Of a DNA stretch of 64,000 nucleotides, positions 22,203 to 33,796 are shown piece after piece. Source of the stretch: Symbiodinium natans. Lineage: Eukaryota > Sar > Dinophyceae > Suessiales > Symbiodiniaceae. The position numbers and the translations under genes were made by a program. Below the pieces are notes generated by a model. The model saw only the letters and a program-made list of their open reading frames with translations. It had not been told where the DNA came from and did not search any database. The DNA is taken from assembly GCA_905221605.1 (NCBI GenBank), contig CAJNDS010000344.1:96454-160453 (forward strand), read 5' to 3'. Each line of letters begins with the position of its first letter. Position 1 is the first letter of the stretch.

Positions 22203-22435
22203 ATGAATCCCGTTAAGGGCAGTCCAAACGGATCGACATCGTGGGCGAGAGGTTGGTGGATGTTGAACTACGAATACTGTACTGGCTCTGTTGAAGGTGC
22301 CAACTTGCTGAGCAACGCTCGCTCTTTGAGCCAAGAAGCACAGCTTTGCTGCAACGACAAGGTCGGCAAGTTTGCAATGCTCGCAGATGACTACAACATA
22401 CTGCAACGTTTGCAAAACTGCCACTTCATCGATCC
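22203..22435 (+). CDS. Candidate exon
   Basis: The plus frame reads WMLNYEYCTGSVEGANLLSN, then ARSLSQEAQLCCNDKVG and KFAMLADDYNILQRLQN. It is coding-like; no domain is recognised. Confidence 0.3.
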
Positions 22436-23676
22436 ACCATCATCATATCAGCGTGTGCTCTTGCGAAGGCAGCCGCGACAGAGCTTAGCTTGCTGGCGGT
22501 GGCCTCAACTTGGCCATGACTCTGTGCATGCTGCTGTGAGGGTGCAAGTTTTTGGCTCCTGCCCAGGGATACGCATTTGTGCGTGCTGCTGAATTCCACG
22601 TTCGCCTGGAGAGCTCGACGGGATATTATGGCATTGGGACAAAGCACATGAGATCGCATGAGCAAGAGGAGTTGCAGCGACTCCTTCCTCTCCTATTTTC
22701 TTGCTGATCGGGCTCTCCCCACACCCCCCTCTAGTGCCAAGTTTACCATGTCGGGTGTTGGCGTGCACGCGTGCTTTCAACATGCGGAAGATGTGGTGAT
22801 TGCGCAGCGTGCACATAGGACTGGAGTCTGGTATCAATGTGGAAGATTTGCCTGCAGCGCATGGCTTTCAGACGTGTACGCAACATTGTGCTCAATCACC
22901 ATCTATCACTCATCAAGCAACATCCGTCCTCTTCTACACCCTCAGGCCCCCTCTGTCAACTGCACGCGGGCGATTCCGCAGGATGCATGCCAGTTCAACA
23001 TGGCCAGCCCTGGTGTCAGCTACACTTTTGTGATTCCACTTGCCCTCAGAAGTAGGCGTGGTCTTGTTTCTTTAGGGTGCCAATTGAACTTCATGCGGGC
23101 AATGCTGAACACTTAGCTGCTTCCGCCCTTGCGGAACTTGTTTGCAAGACTTGAACACAGGCCCGCAGCGTAAAAATGTCCCGCGCACCAGAGCGGCAGC
23201 CGCTTGAAGCCCCACAACCTTCACAAGTTCGGCTCCTGAGTCCACACGCCGGCATACGCACAGCATACTACACGCCTGTGTGTCAGCAGCTCGGCACGCA
23301 GCACGTTTCCTGGAATGACAATTTAGGATACGCGTGCCCATCCTGTCCGCGTATTAGGGCGACTTTTTTGTCCAGCTATCCATGTCAGAACGCAATTGCC
23401 TGCGCACGTTCAAGACGCCATGTTTGCGTGCGTCGACACACAGAATCTGTCCGCTTCTGCCTACAAGGTTTGGTCACACTTTGTGCTGCCATGCTCATTC
23501 AAAACAAGCAAACAGTCATGCACCAAAAGAGTCCGGAGACAGGCTTCTCCAGAAACCTGCTTGTTTCGGTCAGCAGCTTGCGTAAACCTCACCAAACATT
23601 GGTGGGGCTGCCTTGTTTGTACCCAAAATCTAGTCTGCTTAAATAGTCCGAATCTTCTACACCGTGGAAAGTATTG

Positions 23677-23820
23677 TAACTTACTTTGGATACCATGAAT
23701 CTGCCTCTCGGCGGTTGCCCACGTGCGCATGCTTGTTTGAGAAGTGTTTAACTTACCTTAGATGCCATGAATCCGCCTCTCGGCGGTTGCCCACGTGCGC
23801 ATGATTGTGTGAGAAGTGTT
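23677..23820. repeat. 72-bp tandem duplication
   Basis: Copies at 23677-23748 and 23749-23820 differ at a handful of positions. Both share the core CTCTCGGCGGTTGCCCACG. Confidence 0.95.
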
Positions 23821-24056
23821 ACATATGGATGGAAGAAGTACTTTCATACATGGACACGTACCTTTGTCGCTGGGGGCAAGCAGCAGATACAGATCTGGCA
23901 TCTCTTTCATACCATATGTTGAGCATGACAGAGGAGCCTCCGGCACGTTATGTCGAAGCTTTTGTCCATTTGCTTCCCAAGCCGGTCTTAGAGGCGGGGA
24001 CCGGACAGGGCTTGCAATTGGATTGTGGTTACCGTGGCAGAATGTGGCAGATGTAG
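23805..24056 (+). CDS. Candidate exon MEEVLSYMDTYLC
   Basis: The plus frame reads MEEVLSYMDTYLCRWGQAAD, then TDLASLSYHMLSMTEEP and PARYVEAFVHLLPKPVL. It is natural and partly helical. The opposite strand is open for 171 codons and cannot be excluded. Confidence 0.35.
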   Translation: MCEKCYIWMEEVLSYMDTYLCRWGQAADTDLASLSYHMLSMTEEPPARYVEAFVHLLPKPVLEAGTGQGLQLDCGYRGRMWQM

Positions 24057-24099
24057 CCTCGAGCCCAGGATCTTCTGGAAGCGCCCCATAGGCCATACT

Positions 24100-25090
24100 T
24101 CTTGACCCAGCGTTTGACCTCACGACTCGCGGATGCGTGGGGCCCTCACGGCATATGACGGCACTCACGGCCTCGAGCACTTTGGACACGCGGCTCAACT
24201 CAGGTATGATGCCGGACACACGAAAAATGTGCGCTTGGCCAGGTGCTAAGATGAGGCACATCGTGAGTTGCAAGATGGGCTGTGGAGGGTCTGTGTTTTG
24301 ACATGCTGCTTCAGCTCATGCATTCTACAGGTGAACTTTTCTTGTTCCCATGTAGAAGGGGCCACATCACAGTGATGTTCGCACCCAGATCAAGTTGTCC
24401 TTGGATATCAATGCTGCCAACTTGGTAACAACTCTGTAAGATTCTGTAAGAATGTAACAATGTCCCGAAGTTCGAACGCGGCAGTTCCCAGACACAGCCC
24501 ACAATGAGAAACCGCATGGTGTGGTTGACAGAAAGGGAGTCGTGTGCACGTGGAGCACCCGAAGCATACCGGATACGCCCGGTCAAAAAGTGTTGAGGTT
24601 ACGGCACCATAGGGCCTCAACGCTGACTTTCAAGACTTGGAACACGCACCCTATGTTTTTGGCAGTTTCACTTGGGGGAGCGAGATTGGCAAGTTCCGAG
24701 GTCGTGGCGGTCCAGAACTACATCAACAATATGACTCAGATCATGGAAGGCCTGCCTTGCCAAGTTCTCCGGAATTCGAAGCACAGCCGAAGCACAGCCT
24801 GTGCTCTCCTTCGACTGTTTCTGTGTCCGTGCACTGGGTGTCGAAGGCATGGAGACTCTCCGCAGCACCCCGGAGCCGTGGGGATATCAGAAACCTGGCT
24901 TCGAATCCTAAGGTGGTAGCCACATTACCCAGATGATCAATTTTTTGGATCTATATATAGCCATTGAGTTCCGATGTGGGTGAATCGGACACGGAAGAGG
25001 GGTTCCACCTCGAGTCTTCCGGTCAGCGAATGATCGCTAGATTCCCACATCGTCCATGATCTGACCTTTGCAACCTGAACCCGCCCTGCC
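24100..25090. other. Unassigned open frames
   Basis: Three plus frames stay open over 24521-24936; one is Ser/Pro-rich. I cannot decide whether any is an exon. Confidence 0.35.
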
Positions 25091-25175
25091 TGTGCTAGAG
25101 CGGGTGAAAGTATGTTCGCTGTTTGCTGTGATCGAGTGAGGGTTTGCGATTGTTCAATGCAGTCATGTCCACGCT

Positions 25176-25193
25176 AGTACGACTACTAGTACG

Positions 25194-25224
<31 letters not shown>

Positions 25225-25225
25225 G
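25176..25225. repeat. CTA trinucleotide repeat
   Basis: About nine ACT/CTA units, preceded by TAGTACGACTACTAGTACGA and followed by ACC units. Confidence 0.9.
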
Positions 25226-25429
25226 CCCATCTCGCGCCTAAGAATTGCATGGTCCGTTTGCAGGTGCAAGATGGCCCGACACGCAAGTTAAGACGTACGC
25301 CAGTCAGCAGCACGGCATGCGTGTCCTCGCCACGAATTAAGGAAGCACAATGCGCTGTTGATGCAGCTCTGGCTTGCGATTTTGCCCATGGCACTTGTCT
25401 GTAGCCCAGGTGGTTAAGAGCCACGCGAC

Positions 25430-25725
25430 AAAGCAAAACCTTGAAAAGTAGTGCCAACTTGTTTGGTTTCCAGATCATGTTCTGCATTCTTGAGCATGTA
25501 CGACCAAGACGCCGACGTTACTTTGGGCCACGCCACTGCTAGGTTGGAAGCCCGGTTCTGAAGCTGGTTGAACATAGCCGTCAAACCTTCACATGCAGTC
25601 GACGTAGTCTTCTGCACCATGCCGGGAAGGTGCTTCCATTGGGTACTCTGTGTACAAGCTGGACATTGCCTGAAGCCAGACATGCTTGCTGCGCGTGTGG
25701 GTGCATCTGTTGGAACGGAACACAC
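25430..25725 (-). CDS. Candidate minus-strand exon
   Basis: The minus frame reads GFRQCPACTQSTQWKHLPG, then LTAMFNQLQNRASNLAVAWP and SASWSYMLKNAEHDLETK. This is the most protein-like minus-strand reading in the central region. Not recognised. Confidence 0.4.
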
Positions 25726-26281
25726 CGCATCGGCTTGCTCACCACTTCTATGGTTTATACGGCTTGCCTCAGCGAAGCACCTTAAGGCAATTATTGACTG
25801 ATGGTACTCTCTTCGAGCTGCCGTTAACCTTCTTCAGAACTTCTGAGTCGACAGAAGCATTTTTTGGGGAGGTGGAGGCTTTGAGGTTTCACGGTCAGAA
25901 GTCAGGACGGCTCCTTGTACTTTTAGTTTGATTTTCAGGCTCCCTTTGTTCAACATTGGCCCTTAAGATTCTAGCCTGAGCCCCGCGGTCCATTTCCGCC
26001 CTGGGATGGGCAGAATGAGGGATTATGCTTCTCGTGGCAGGGGGCGCTCGGGCTTACAAACTGGCACACGGTACACGCACAATGTCACTCTGTTCCAAAT
26101 GCGTCACATACAGACTTCATTTAGAATTGCTTGCCCGGGAAGGCCCACGTTTGTTGCCCAAGGCTCTGATGGTGCCTTGGTTTGGACCATTCGGCGTACA
26201 GAGCGCGGCCGTTTAGCAGAACATTGTCACACTGCATCCTTTGTACCAGGTTCACGTGAAAAACTGGTCGCTATCGCTTAA

Positions 26282-26757
26282 GATGTCGAGCACTACCTCT
26301 TTGCCTATTCTCCAAACGAAGCGCAGGCACTTAGCGAGTCCAATCAGCATCGGTGGTTCAAAAACCCTGGGAGTGGTCTTCCCGCCGCCTTTGCACGGAT
26401 CCAGATTCATGTCTTCAGTCCTTCCCGTCCAAGGCGGCCAAATTATGCGGGGGCACTTGTGGGGCTGCGATCGTCTTATGGTCTGAGTGTGCGTGGAGAA
26501 TATTACAGGAAACATGCGAACGAACTCTGTCGCGAACTACACCTACGAGTGCTGAGGGATTATGACAACCCGCTGTGCTTACAAGACTTTGCCCTCACCC
26601 CTCTTTTTCATCGCCGTTGCACAACCATGCTAGGATCTGATGACACTTGCGTGTTTGCCTATGCGTTTTTGTCTCACACACTCACACGGACGCCTACTCC
26701 GTCATTGCATGAGGGCGCAGGAGAACTGCGAGAACAGTTAAGATCAAGCTGCTCGTA
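26282..26757 (+). CDS. Candidate open frame, 158 codons
   Basis: After an in-frame TAA at 26279 the frame stays open: DVEHYLFAYSPNEAQALSES, then PAAFARIQIHVFSPSRP and YGLSVRGEYYRKHANELCRE. It could be an exon or chance; the minus strand is also open. No family is recognised. Confidence 0.3.
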
Positions 26758-27406
26758 GCCCCTTGAAGTTAAAGGGGGAGGTCGGGCCTCTGGATGCTCA
26801 CTGGCAACCTCACAATGAAAAGCAAAACCGACGATGGAGAAAGGCTTTAGTGGTGAGAGTACGCAAAAAGCACTCAGCGCCTGGCAGACTTTTTTCAGCA
26901 GGGGATTTCTGGAACAATTATCGTTTTGCTTCATGTGCATCACAGATCCACACTGCACGGAAGGAAGACGTCGCCGTTGAGATCTGCAACCCCTTCGGAA
27001 TGGACAACAGCGTGACGTCCCCAGACAACCTCTGACAACATGTTGCTGTCACGAAAGGTGCGGAACTGTAATGGGTAAAATTGTCGCAATCAGCAGACAC
27101 GCCAAAAGTATGACCGAAACATTGGAAGCATCTCAGCATCGTGCAGCCAACACCCACATAACAGAGGGAATGAATGTCACTGAGTGGCATTGTTTTCCCT
27201 CAGCAGCGGGCGCGGTTAATTGATGCTGGCCGCTGTGGACTTTACAACCTGCTTTCAGGACATCAGCTTGTGCATCATCAATGACAGGTTTGCCCCCAAG
27301 CTGGTGTCGTGTTTTGAACTGGGCAGAATGGATTGGAACTGAGCAGATCGGACTGGCAATAACGCATCTTTGACATCGCAAGCATGGTTCCCGGCGCTGC
27401 TCTTGC

Positions 27407-27871
27407 ATGGTGAGGTTTCAGCAAGAGCTGCTTGCAGCGTTGCAGACTTGGCTGCGGCACGAAGCATGCAATTCCAAAGCTGTCGCCTCAGCCCTAGCGT
27501 CCCGGGAGTCCAGTGCCCTCTCAGATTCGTTTGTGCTGCCACTGGCTTGGATCAGCGCACGCAGCAGGCTTTGCGGCTTGCGTTGCGCGGCCCATCGCGG
27601 TCCCAAGGTCATCCCACAGCTTCCGACGGAAGCGTCTCAGAACGACGGTGGAGCTTACGGAGAAAAGCAGCCATCTGTTGTGGTCACCTGCCGCCAACTT
27701 TCGAAAGTAAGTAAGTCTGCAACTTACTTCTCGGAGGCTGTGCAGGCGGACAGTGAGCAGATTCTACGCAGCATCGTTGATCGTGGCTCCGCTGCTCCGG
27801 AGGATGCTTTGATGAGAATAAAACTATTTCGTGTTGGCTGGTCTGTGGTTGCCATCCCTGGTCGAAATTAA
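27407..27871 (+). CDS. Unrecognised helical protein, long open frame
   Basis: A 154-codon frame reads MVRFQQELLAALQTWLRHEA, then KAVASALASRESSALSDS and EAVQADSEQILRSIVDRG. Composition is charged and helical. It probably contains one or more exons of the same gene as the exons at 28.0-29.7 kb. Confidence 0.45.
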   Translation: MVRFQQELLAALQTWLRHEACNSKAVASALASRESSALSDSFVLPLAWISARSRLCGLRCAAHRGPKVIPQLPTEASQNDGGAYGEKQPSVVVTCRQLSKVSKSATYFSEAVQADSEQILRSIVDRGSAAPEDALMRIKLFRVGWSVVAIPGRN

Positions 27872-27912
27872 TTCATGCATTACCTCGCTTAACTTACTAC
27901 CTTCAACTTCGC

Positions 27913-28115
27913 AGCAGGAGCTGCAAGGAGTTCGCCAATTTGTGCGCAAGTTCACTCACCGTGGCAATCCTGTCAGGGACTCAGCAGAACTCGGTCGGGC
28001 CATGATCGAAACATTCCAAAATTCTGTTGGGCTGTTGGCTCAGCGCCCCTTTTTATCAAGGCAGAGGCGGACCGCAAGAACTTCCGGCTTTTTGCTTCAA
28101 CATTCAAACTGCCAG
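27913..28115 (+). CDS. Helical gene exons at 28 kb
   Basis: A frame with LQGVRQFVRKFTHRGNPVRD and SAELGRAMIETFQNSVG (27913-28050) is followed by an exon at 28061-28115 reading AEADRKNFRLFASTFKLP between an AAG acceptor and a GC donor. Confidence 0.45.
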
Positions 28116-28304
28116 GCCAGCCGCGGACTCAGCGGAAACAGGAGTTCGCAGCAACGCATGCAGGGCAGGCATGTTTATGCTTATCATTGTGCCAATAGCT
28201 TCGAAAATATAATGCCCTTCGAGCTGACCAGCTATATTTCAACAGTGAACCATGGGCTTCATGTCTGCATAAGAGGGCAAGACTGGGCAAGACATTTCCG
28301 CTCA

Positions 28305-28435
28305 CCTTGCTCTCGACAAAGGAATTCCTGATCCTCTTGAAGCTAAGGCACAAGCTGCTCGAGGCATTTCAGGACATCGCATCGGAAGCTGGTGCTTGGT
28401 GCGCCCGGCATACCTGAGCTCACCGCCAGAGCAGA
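28305..28435 (+). CDS. Candidate exon DPLEAKAQAARGISG
   Basis: The frame LALDKGIPDPLEAKAQAARG, then ISGHRIGSWCLVRPAYL, is coding-like and in the same strand and style as its neighbours. Borders are open. Confidence 0.35.
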
Positions 28436-29167
28436 ACTTGCCAGCACAGCCCATACTGCACAGCGAAGCACAGTCACTGCAGCAAGCACCTTACACAGCC
28501 ATCATCTTGCAGCAGAAGAACAGGATGGCGCATGTGCAGGTGGGCGGACAAGGCCTACCAAGAGGCCATCGCTGGCCAGGGACACAGACTTGTCCTGCAC
28601 CGTAGGTCGGCCAGGTCTGCATTTTCCCACTGTCCTGAGAGAGACGATCAGAGTATCAAGTGTTTTTCGGTGACTTCCTAGGGGCGGGACACATCCAGAT
28701 CATGCAGCTCATGGAACTGGCAGTCGAGCCCTGTGAAACGTTCCATGCTCCATGTCGGTTGCAAGTCAGTTCCGTGTCAACGCGTTGGTTTCCGATTTGC
28801 AGCTTGCAGTTTCTTGAGTGGTTTTTGCAGCCCACCGATACGTGCCGGCAACATAAATACTCCACCAAAGCATGAATCGCAGTGCCTTTGATTCGCCGGT
28901 GCATTATGGGCAAGGAGGCCCAGGTCAAAAGTTCTAAAAGTAAACGATGATTGGCTTGCTTTGATTCCCAACCTGCAATGGTCCACTGAAATTAGGATAA
29001 CACACGCAACAAGCTGCAACCTTCAACTGTCTGTGTAGCAACTGCGCACAATGATGTGGTGCACATTTGGTTTTGAGTATGTGGGCAAGATCACGTCGCA
29101 CGGAGTCCTTCGCAGTGCAAGAGCAAACGTCATCGAGTTGCATTGTTGTCGCGCATTGCAAATTCAG

Positions 29168-29674
29168 GTCTCTGTTGGCGCTGATGAAAAGGAGTCGATG
29201 TTGCTCAGGGCACGAGATGCTGACAACTCAGCGAACGAAGATGCAAAACTGGTGCAGCTTCAAACTTCCTAAAGGCATTAGCAATCCTAAGCCCTCATCC
29301 TCAAAGCAGCGCACTTAGGTTCTCCTACAAAGGCTTCGGCTGAGAATCTCTGCTTTTGCACAGGCAGATCACAGCAGATCCAGCTACTGTTGTACCTGCT
29401 TTCACGATGTTTCACGGCAGCTTGACTAGCCACTGTTGCGGTCCAGGATTGCATGGAGAAGGATGATGCCGCTGAAAAGCGCGCCAAAGAACGCAATCAG
29501 GCAACTCTGGGCCAAATGCAGTGATACTTCAGACAATTTCTGACGCAGCTCCACAGAGCGCAATCTCAATGGATCTTAGCAAGCAACTGTCCCAAAAATG
29601 ATGAGCGTGTGCAGGTTCCCCCCTTGGGTATGGCGGCTACGAACGCTGATCGCATTGAAGCAGAAGTATTCGAG
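29168..29674 (+). CDS. Helical gene exons at 29 kb (four, phase 0)
   Basis: Exons at 29168-29251 (VSVGADEKESMLLRARDADN and SANEDAKL), 29447-29500 (DCMEKDDAAEKRAKERNQ), about 29557-29596 (SAISMDLSKQLSQ) and 29615-29674 (VPPLGMAATNADRIEAEVFE) have AG acceptors and GT or GC donors in compatible phase. The product looks like a coiled coil. No family was assigned. Confidence 0.52.
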
Positions 29675-30240
29675 GTCTGCGGAAGCTTCCATCGCACTGC
29701 AGCGTAGGTCGTGCGCAACATGTGACCATATGTGGCACACGCTCATGCATCGTCATGGGGGATAATGTGCTGCCACTGTCTCATGATGTCTCATGGACGT
29801 TGCAAGCACCTAGTGATACCACCTCCCAAATCCACTGTTCCTCTGCCACTTCTCGCATCGCGCCAACAAGCCAGGCCGTTCGCCTGGGAATGGACAAGGA
29901 AGATCAGTGCAACTGGGCCCTGGAAGGGAAGTACTGGCTTTGCAATGGCATGCGATGTCTTGCAAACTCTGTGATCTCAGAAGCTGCCGGGGCGAGGGGG
30001 TTTGGAAGCCATAGCTTCTGTTTACCCGTCATTGACCTTCAGCTGTGACTGGTATAGGGCTTCGGAATATGTGGGAAAGCCCAGCCGCTGCCTAAACTTG
30101 TCAACAAAAGACATTTAGCCCCCCGCTCGCGCACCTGTACCAACGAATCGTGAATGGGGAAGCTGTCGCCCCAACTGAATCTCAAGAGATCGCCCTTCTT
30201 ATCCTGCTGCTCAAACTTGTGTTCAGAACGGTTCATACTG

Positions 30241-30462
30241 AAGCCGTGGTATCATAATGAAGTCGTTACCGGAGTCCAACTGCAAGGCATCGAAGATGCT
30301 CAGAATGTGATCAAGGTTCTGCGGCAGGCATGGGGCAATGCCATTGGTTTACAGTATTTAGAGGCTTGGCTACGGACGACTTCGAGCCATCTTTTGTTTA
30401 GGATACATAGCTGGAATGAGGCCATGCCTACTTTCGAGTCATGTGACCCGCAGAAATTCTAG
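30241..30462 (+). CDS. Candidate exon with weak kinesin-motor resemblance
   Basis: The frame NEVVTGVQLQGIEDAQNVIK, then VLRQAWGNAIG and TTSSHLLFRIHSW, recalls the kinesin stretch G-V-x-x-x-x-V-x-x-x-x-x-V-x-x-x-L-x-x-G and S-S-R-S-H-x-x-F. The S-S-R-S-H match is incomplete, and no P-loop G-x-x-x-x-G-K-T or D-L-A-G-S-E was found nearby. Confidence 0.25.
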   Translation, partial: KPWYHNEVVTGVQLQGIEDAQNVIKVLRQAWGNAIGLQYLEAWLRTTSSHLLFRIHSWNEAMPTFESCDPQKF

Positions 30463-30636
30463 TTGCAGTCCCCCATTTCCATATGGATGAGCCTTGGTTG
30501 TTTCTGTTAATAGAAGGGGACGCGGGCCCTGCGGAGCGTTCAGGGCGCTTAGTCTCAAGTGGCGCGACTCTCGAAGCTTAGCATCAACCTCTTTGCGCCT
30601 TGCACCTTGCAGAGTTATCCCTGCACCTTATACTGT

Positions 30637-30887
30637 TAATGTTGACTTCGCATTAATAAACCCCCCCCCCCTTCATTGATCAATCTCTCCGGCCAGGGCC
30701 TCCTCAATACTGTTCGCCTAAATCCTGGTAGGACGTACTATTAGTTTTAGTATTAGGTAGTAGCACCACGCCCGTAAAACCCGGATTTCCCGGGTCGGAT
30801 TTTACAATTGTGGCGGGCTACACTATTGTGTTCCGGCAGCGGGATTTTACAATTGCGGGTGGATCCACTAATGTGAAGTCAACATTA
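30637..30887. mobile_element. Inverted-repeat element (MITE-like)
   Basis: Arms at 30638-30657 and 30867-30886 are inverse complements at 18 of 20 positions. The interior holds an imperfect 45-bp tandem (GGATTTTACAATTG at 30797 and 30842), a palindromic ACCCGG...CCGGGT and a C11 run. No transposase frame is seen, so it would be non-autonomous. Confidence 0.5.
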
Positions 30888-31315
30888 TGAAGAGGCACGC
30901 CAGGGTGTTTGCTAGGTATTTCTGGGCTGATGTGAATTTGTTGCTTGCCCATATTGTGTATGGGAGCTTTTTGTTGTTTGGACATGGCCCCCCCCCACCA
31001 CATGAATTCCGGAACATATTTTTGGACAAAGGATTTTGAGAAATGACCACCTGAACAAGAAGTGAATCAGGAAAACCGAAAACTCCATCCAGCTGTACTT
31101 CATGGAATCATAGCAACCATTCTTGGAAGTTCGGATGAGCCTGGTACTTCTGCGATATGTTGACATCGCTCATTATGTCATCTTTCAGCTGTCACGCCCA
31201 ATCATCTCCAAACCCGGCACGACATGCAAGTGCTTGATTGCCATGCGCATGTTCGCTTCGCAGAAAGACGGAGAGCGCAAGCGACTGCACAACCGCAACA
31301 AGCGCTTGCAGGACC

Positions 31316-31332
31316 GGGGGGGGGGGGGGGGG
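31316..31332. repeat. G17 homopolymer
   Basis: Seventeen G. A second 17-nt G run is at 39134-39150; C11 runs are at 30661-30671 and about 56930-56940. Confidence 0.95.
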
Positions 31333-31484
31333 CAGCTTGTCACTGGACGTAGTGTAGCAGCTCCGGGTCCAAGGCTGTGCATACTCGAACGGTCACAGGT
31401 TTCCCTAGCGGCCGAATGGATCAAGCATTGTCTTATGCCTTACGTATGCGTGATGCTGGTATGTTTCTGAGAAGCCCGAAGCTA

Positions 31485-31645
31485 GATTCTGCCAGGACGA
31501 GGCCAACAAGGCTCGTGATGCGGGTCTGCAGGTTCAATTCATCCGGGTCCCTGGGTCAGGTTCTTTGGGCTGGCAATTCGGGCCCAAAGATCGCAAGCAA
31601 ATAGCGCACCCAAAAGGTATGAGAGATGGCCAGGATGTGGCACCC
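31485..31645 (+). CDS. Candidate exon DEANKARDAGLQVQFI
   Basis: The frame CQDEANKARDAGLQVQFIRV, then PGSGSLGWQFGPKDRKQIA, is coding-like. No family is recognised. Confidence 0.35.
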
Positions 31646-31913
31646 TAAGATTACGTGGCCATACTGTGCCAAGCAGGTGGCTCAGGTCAACACAGGCCGA
31701 AAGAAGATGACCGAGCGAAATATTTAGTTAATTGAGAGCGTCCAGGCGTTGAAGGGGACAGAACCGGCCAACCCGGCAAAACCTAAGCAGAGCTGACGTC
31801 GGTCTAGGCCCCGGAGCCTCCAAACTGTGTTTCGAGTTTAGACATGTTCAGACCATTGGATAGGATGTGTCCACCACCTGCCGTTGTACCTCCGTGCATG
31901 TCTCTCCTGCAGG

Positions 31914-32099
31914 GCGACTGAGACGGCTATTCGCAACAGCCTGACAATTTCCGAAGCCAGAAGAGCTGGACGAGCAGTGCTCCTGCGCCCCAGCTACTCT
32001 GATAGCTCTGGTGTAAATAAACGCAAGCGTGTGCAGGAGCGTGTGGTTGCGATTCTTTTGTTTGAATATCTCGTTGAAGCAGAATTAAGGGTCCTGTAA
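31914..32099 (+). CDS. Candidate exon ending in TAA
   Basis: The frame ATETAIRNSLTISEARRAG, then RAVLLRPSYSDSSGVNKRK and ERVVAILLFEYLVEAELR, ends at 32097. Composition is natural; not recognised. Confidence 0.35.
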   Translation, partial: ATETAIRNSLTISEARRAGRAVLLRPSYSDSSGVNKRKRVQERVVAILLFEYLVEAELRVL

Positions 32100-32152
32100 T
32101 CCTAGAGACCGCAACCACTGGAATTCAGGAGTGCAGACGAGCACTTGTATTT

Positions 32153-32340
32153 TTGTTTTGCAGCTGCACACGAGAGAGCCAACAAAGAGGATTCTCTGTC
32201 GTCCGTCAGCGGCCGACACAGGCTGAAGTTTCATTCTTTACAAGCGCGGGCACGTTGTACAAGCCAGCACGCGCAGAGTGGATATTCGATGTCATGGCTA
32301 AGCCATGTAGATCACACAGTCAAGGTCCGAGTGCAGGTTC
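32153..32340 (+). CDS. Candidate exon
   Basis: The frame QQRGFSVVRQRPTQAEVSFF, then TSAGTLYKPARAEWIFDVM, is part of a 164-codon open frame. A natural minus-strand frame also covers 32543-32908, so strand use around here is uncertain. Confidence 0.35.
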
Positions 32341-33003
32341 TGCTTCGTGGACAGCGCTGAGGGCCTCTGAAAATGAGATATCGCCGCACAGGCACAGGTT
32401 GTCAAATGATTCGGGTGTCAGGCGGCATGCGAAAACACAAACCTGTAGAACAATTTATCCAGGCAAGAAGGTGGTTTGGCACCTGAGGGGTAAGCGTTTG
32501 CTCAGTTTGCTGTCGGGATCTGTCGGGAAGGTTGAAGGGATGTCAAAGGTCGGGCTTGGGATGCCAGCACGGGAGAGGTTTCGGGAGTGTGGTGGTGGTA
32601 AACATGCACGTGGCTTCCGGCACGATGCCGAACTCAACCCGCCTTGAGGCTGCTGGTTCCATGCGGATGATTAGAAGAAGTCCTTTTTCCTTGGGTTGAT
32701 TCAAGCACTGACACGCTGTACCTAGATGCGCCAAGAATGCGCTGGCATTTGTGGCCATGTCATATGTAGGCACACTGAGACGGCGTAGCGGACAGTATTG
32801 CACAAGTGCAGAAGTGGTGCGTGTAGACAGTTGTAAAGTTGGGGGGGCGGGGAAAGGGGGGCATTCCGTCGGCAGAGAAGAGGTTCTCCTGGCCAATGGC
32901 CTTGGCACGTCAGAGCTTCCGAAAGTGTAGTTTGCATGGCGTTGACCACAGAAGAGGGCAGGTTTAGATTCTTTCTGCAGGAACTAGTATAACACCCATG
33001 AGC

Positions 33004-33246
33004 TCACCCACTACATACGTGATTCGACAGCAGAAGCTGAAGACCTTGTGGAAGACCGCGCACCGAAAGTTGCATGGCGTTGAGCATGCTTGCGGCCCGG
33101 CTCGGGCCCTGCGCTGATTCGCGCTGCCACGTTCTGCCACCACGCACTCCTGGGTGTTTCTGACTGGTTCGGCTCGAGTCGTCTAGTGATTCCTGCAGTC
33201 TCTCTGCAACTGTGTCTGCCCCCTCTGATGCAGCGATGGCCACCAC
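33004..33246 (-). CDS. Candidate minus-strand segment
   Basis: The minus frame reads VAIAASEGADTVAERLQESL, then DDSSRTSQKHPGVRGGR and SRAASMLNAMQLSVRG. It is highly protein-like. It may be an exon of an opposite-strand gene or chance. Confidence 0.33.
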   Translation of the reverse strand: MVAIAASEGADTVAERLQESLDDSSRTSQKHPGVRGGRTWQRESAQGPSRAASMLNAMQLSVRGLPQGLQLLLSNHVCSG

Positions 33247-33796
33247 GGAGGCTCAACAAGTTCATTGCTGAGGGGCGATCTTTAGTAGATGACAATGGCT
33301 GCCGGAGAGCAACCTAAATAGGGCATACAGGGGCGTCCTACAAGCGACACGATCATGTCATGCATTGTCAACTCAGGGATCGCATAGCATTGGGGCAAAT
33401 CCGTCCCAAAGGGACCTCACTGTACCAATCTGTACCAATGCTGCTAGTGATCCTAGTCGGGTGCGCGGAATTTCTGACGGCTCATCCTTTTTCCGCAGGG
33501 TCAATAAAGCCGCTATCGCAGCCTGCAGATCCAGCCAGGCAGTGTCCGATATTGGCATAATCGGTTTGCAACCCAGCTCTCTCCAGCCGTCAGCTAGGAA
33601 CAGTAGGAACAGGTCAGATCAGGAGTTCATTGTTGCGTGCTGCCTCGCTCGAGTGTCCCTCAGACCTGCAAAAGTTTTTGAGGCAGTGGGGTGATGGGCT
33701 CGAACTTGGGCCTGAATATCGCTGACAAGTCCCATGAAGGAAAGCCTTTCCAGGCCTGAGTGCTGAAGAGTTGTTTGCAGTCTCAAAGAAGCTCAC

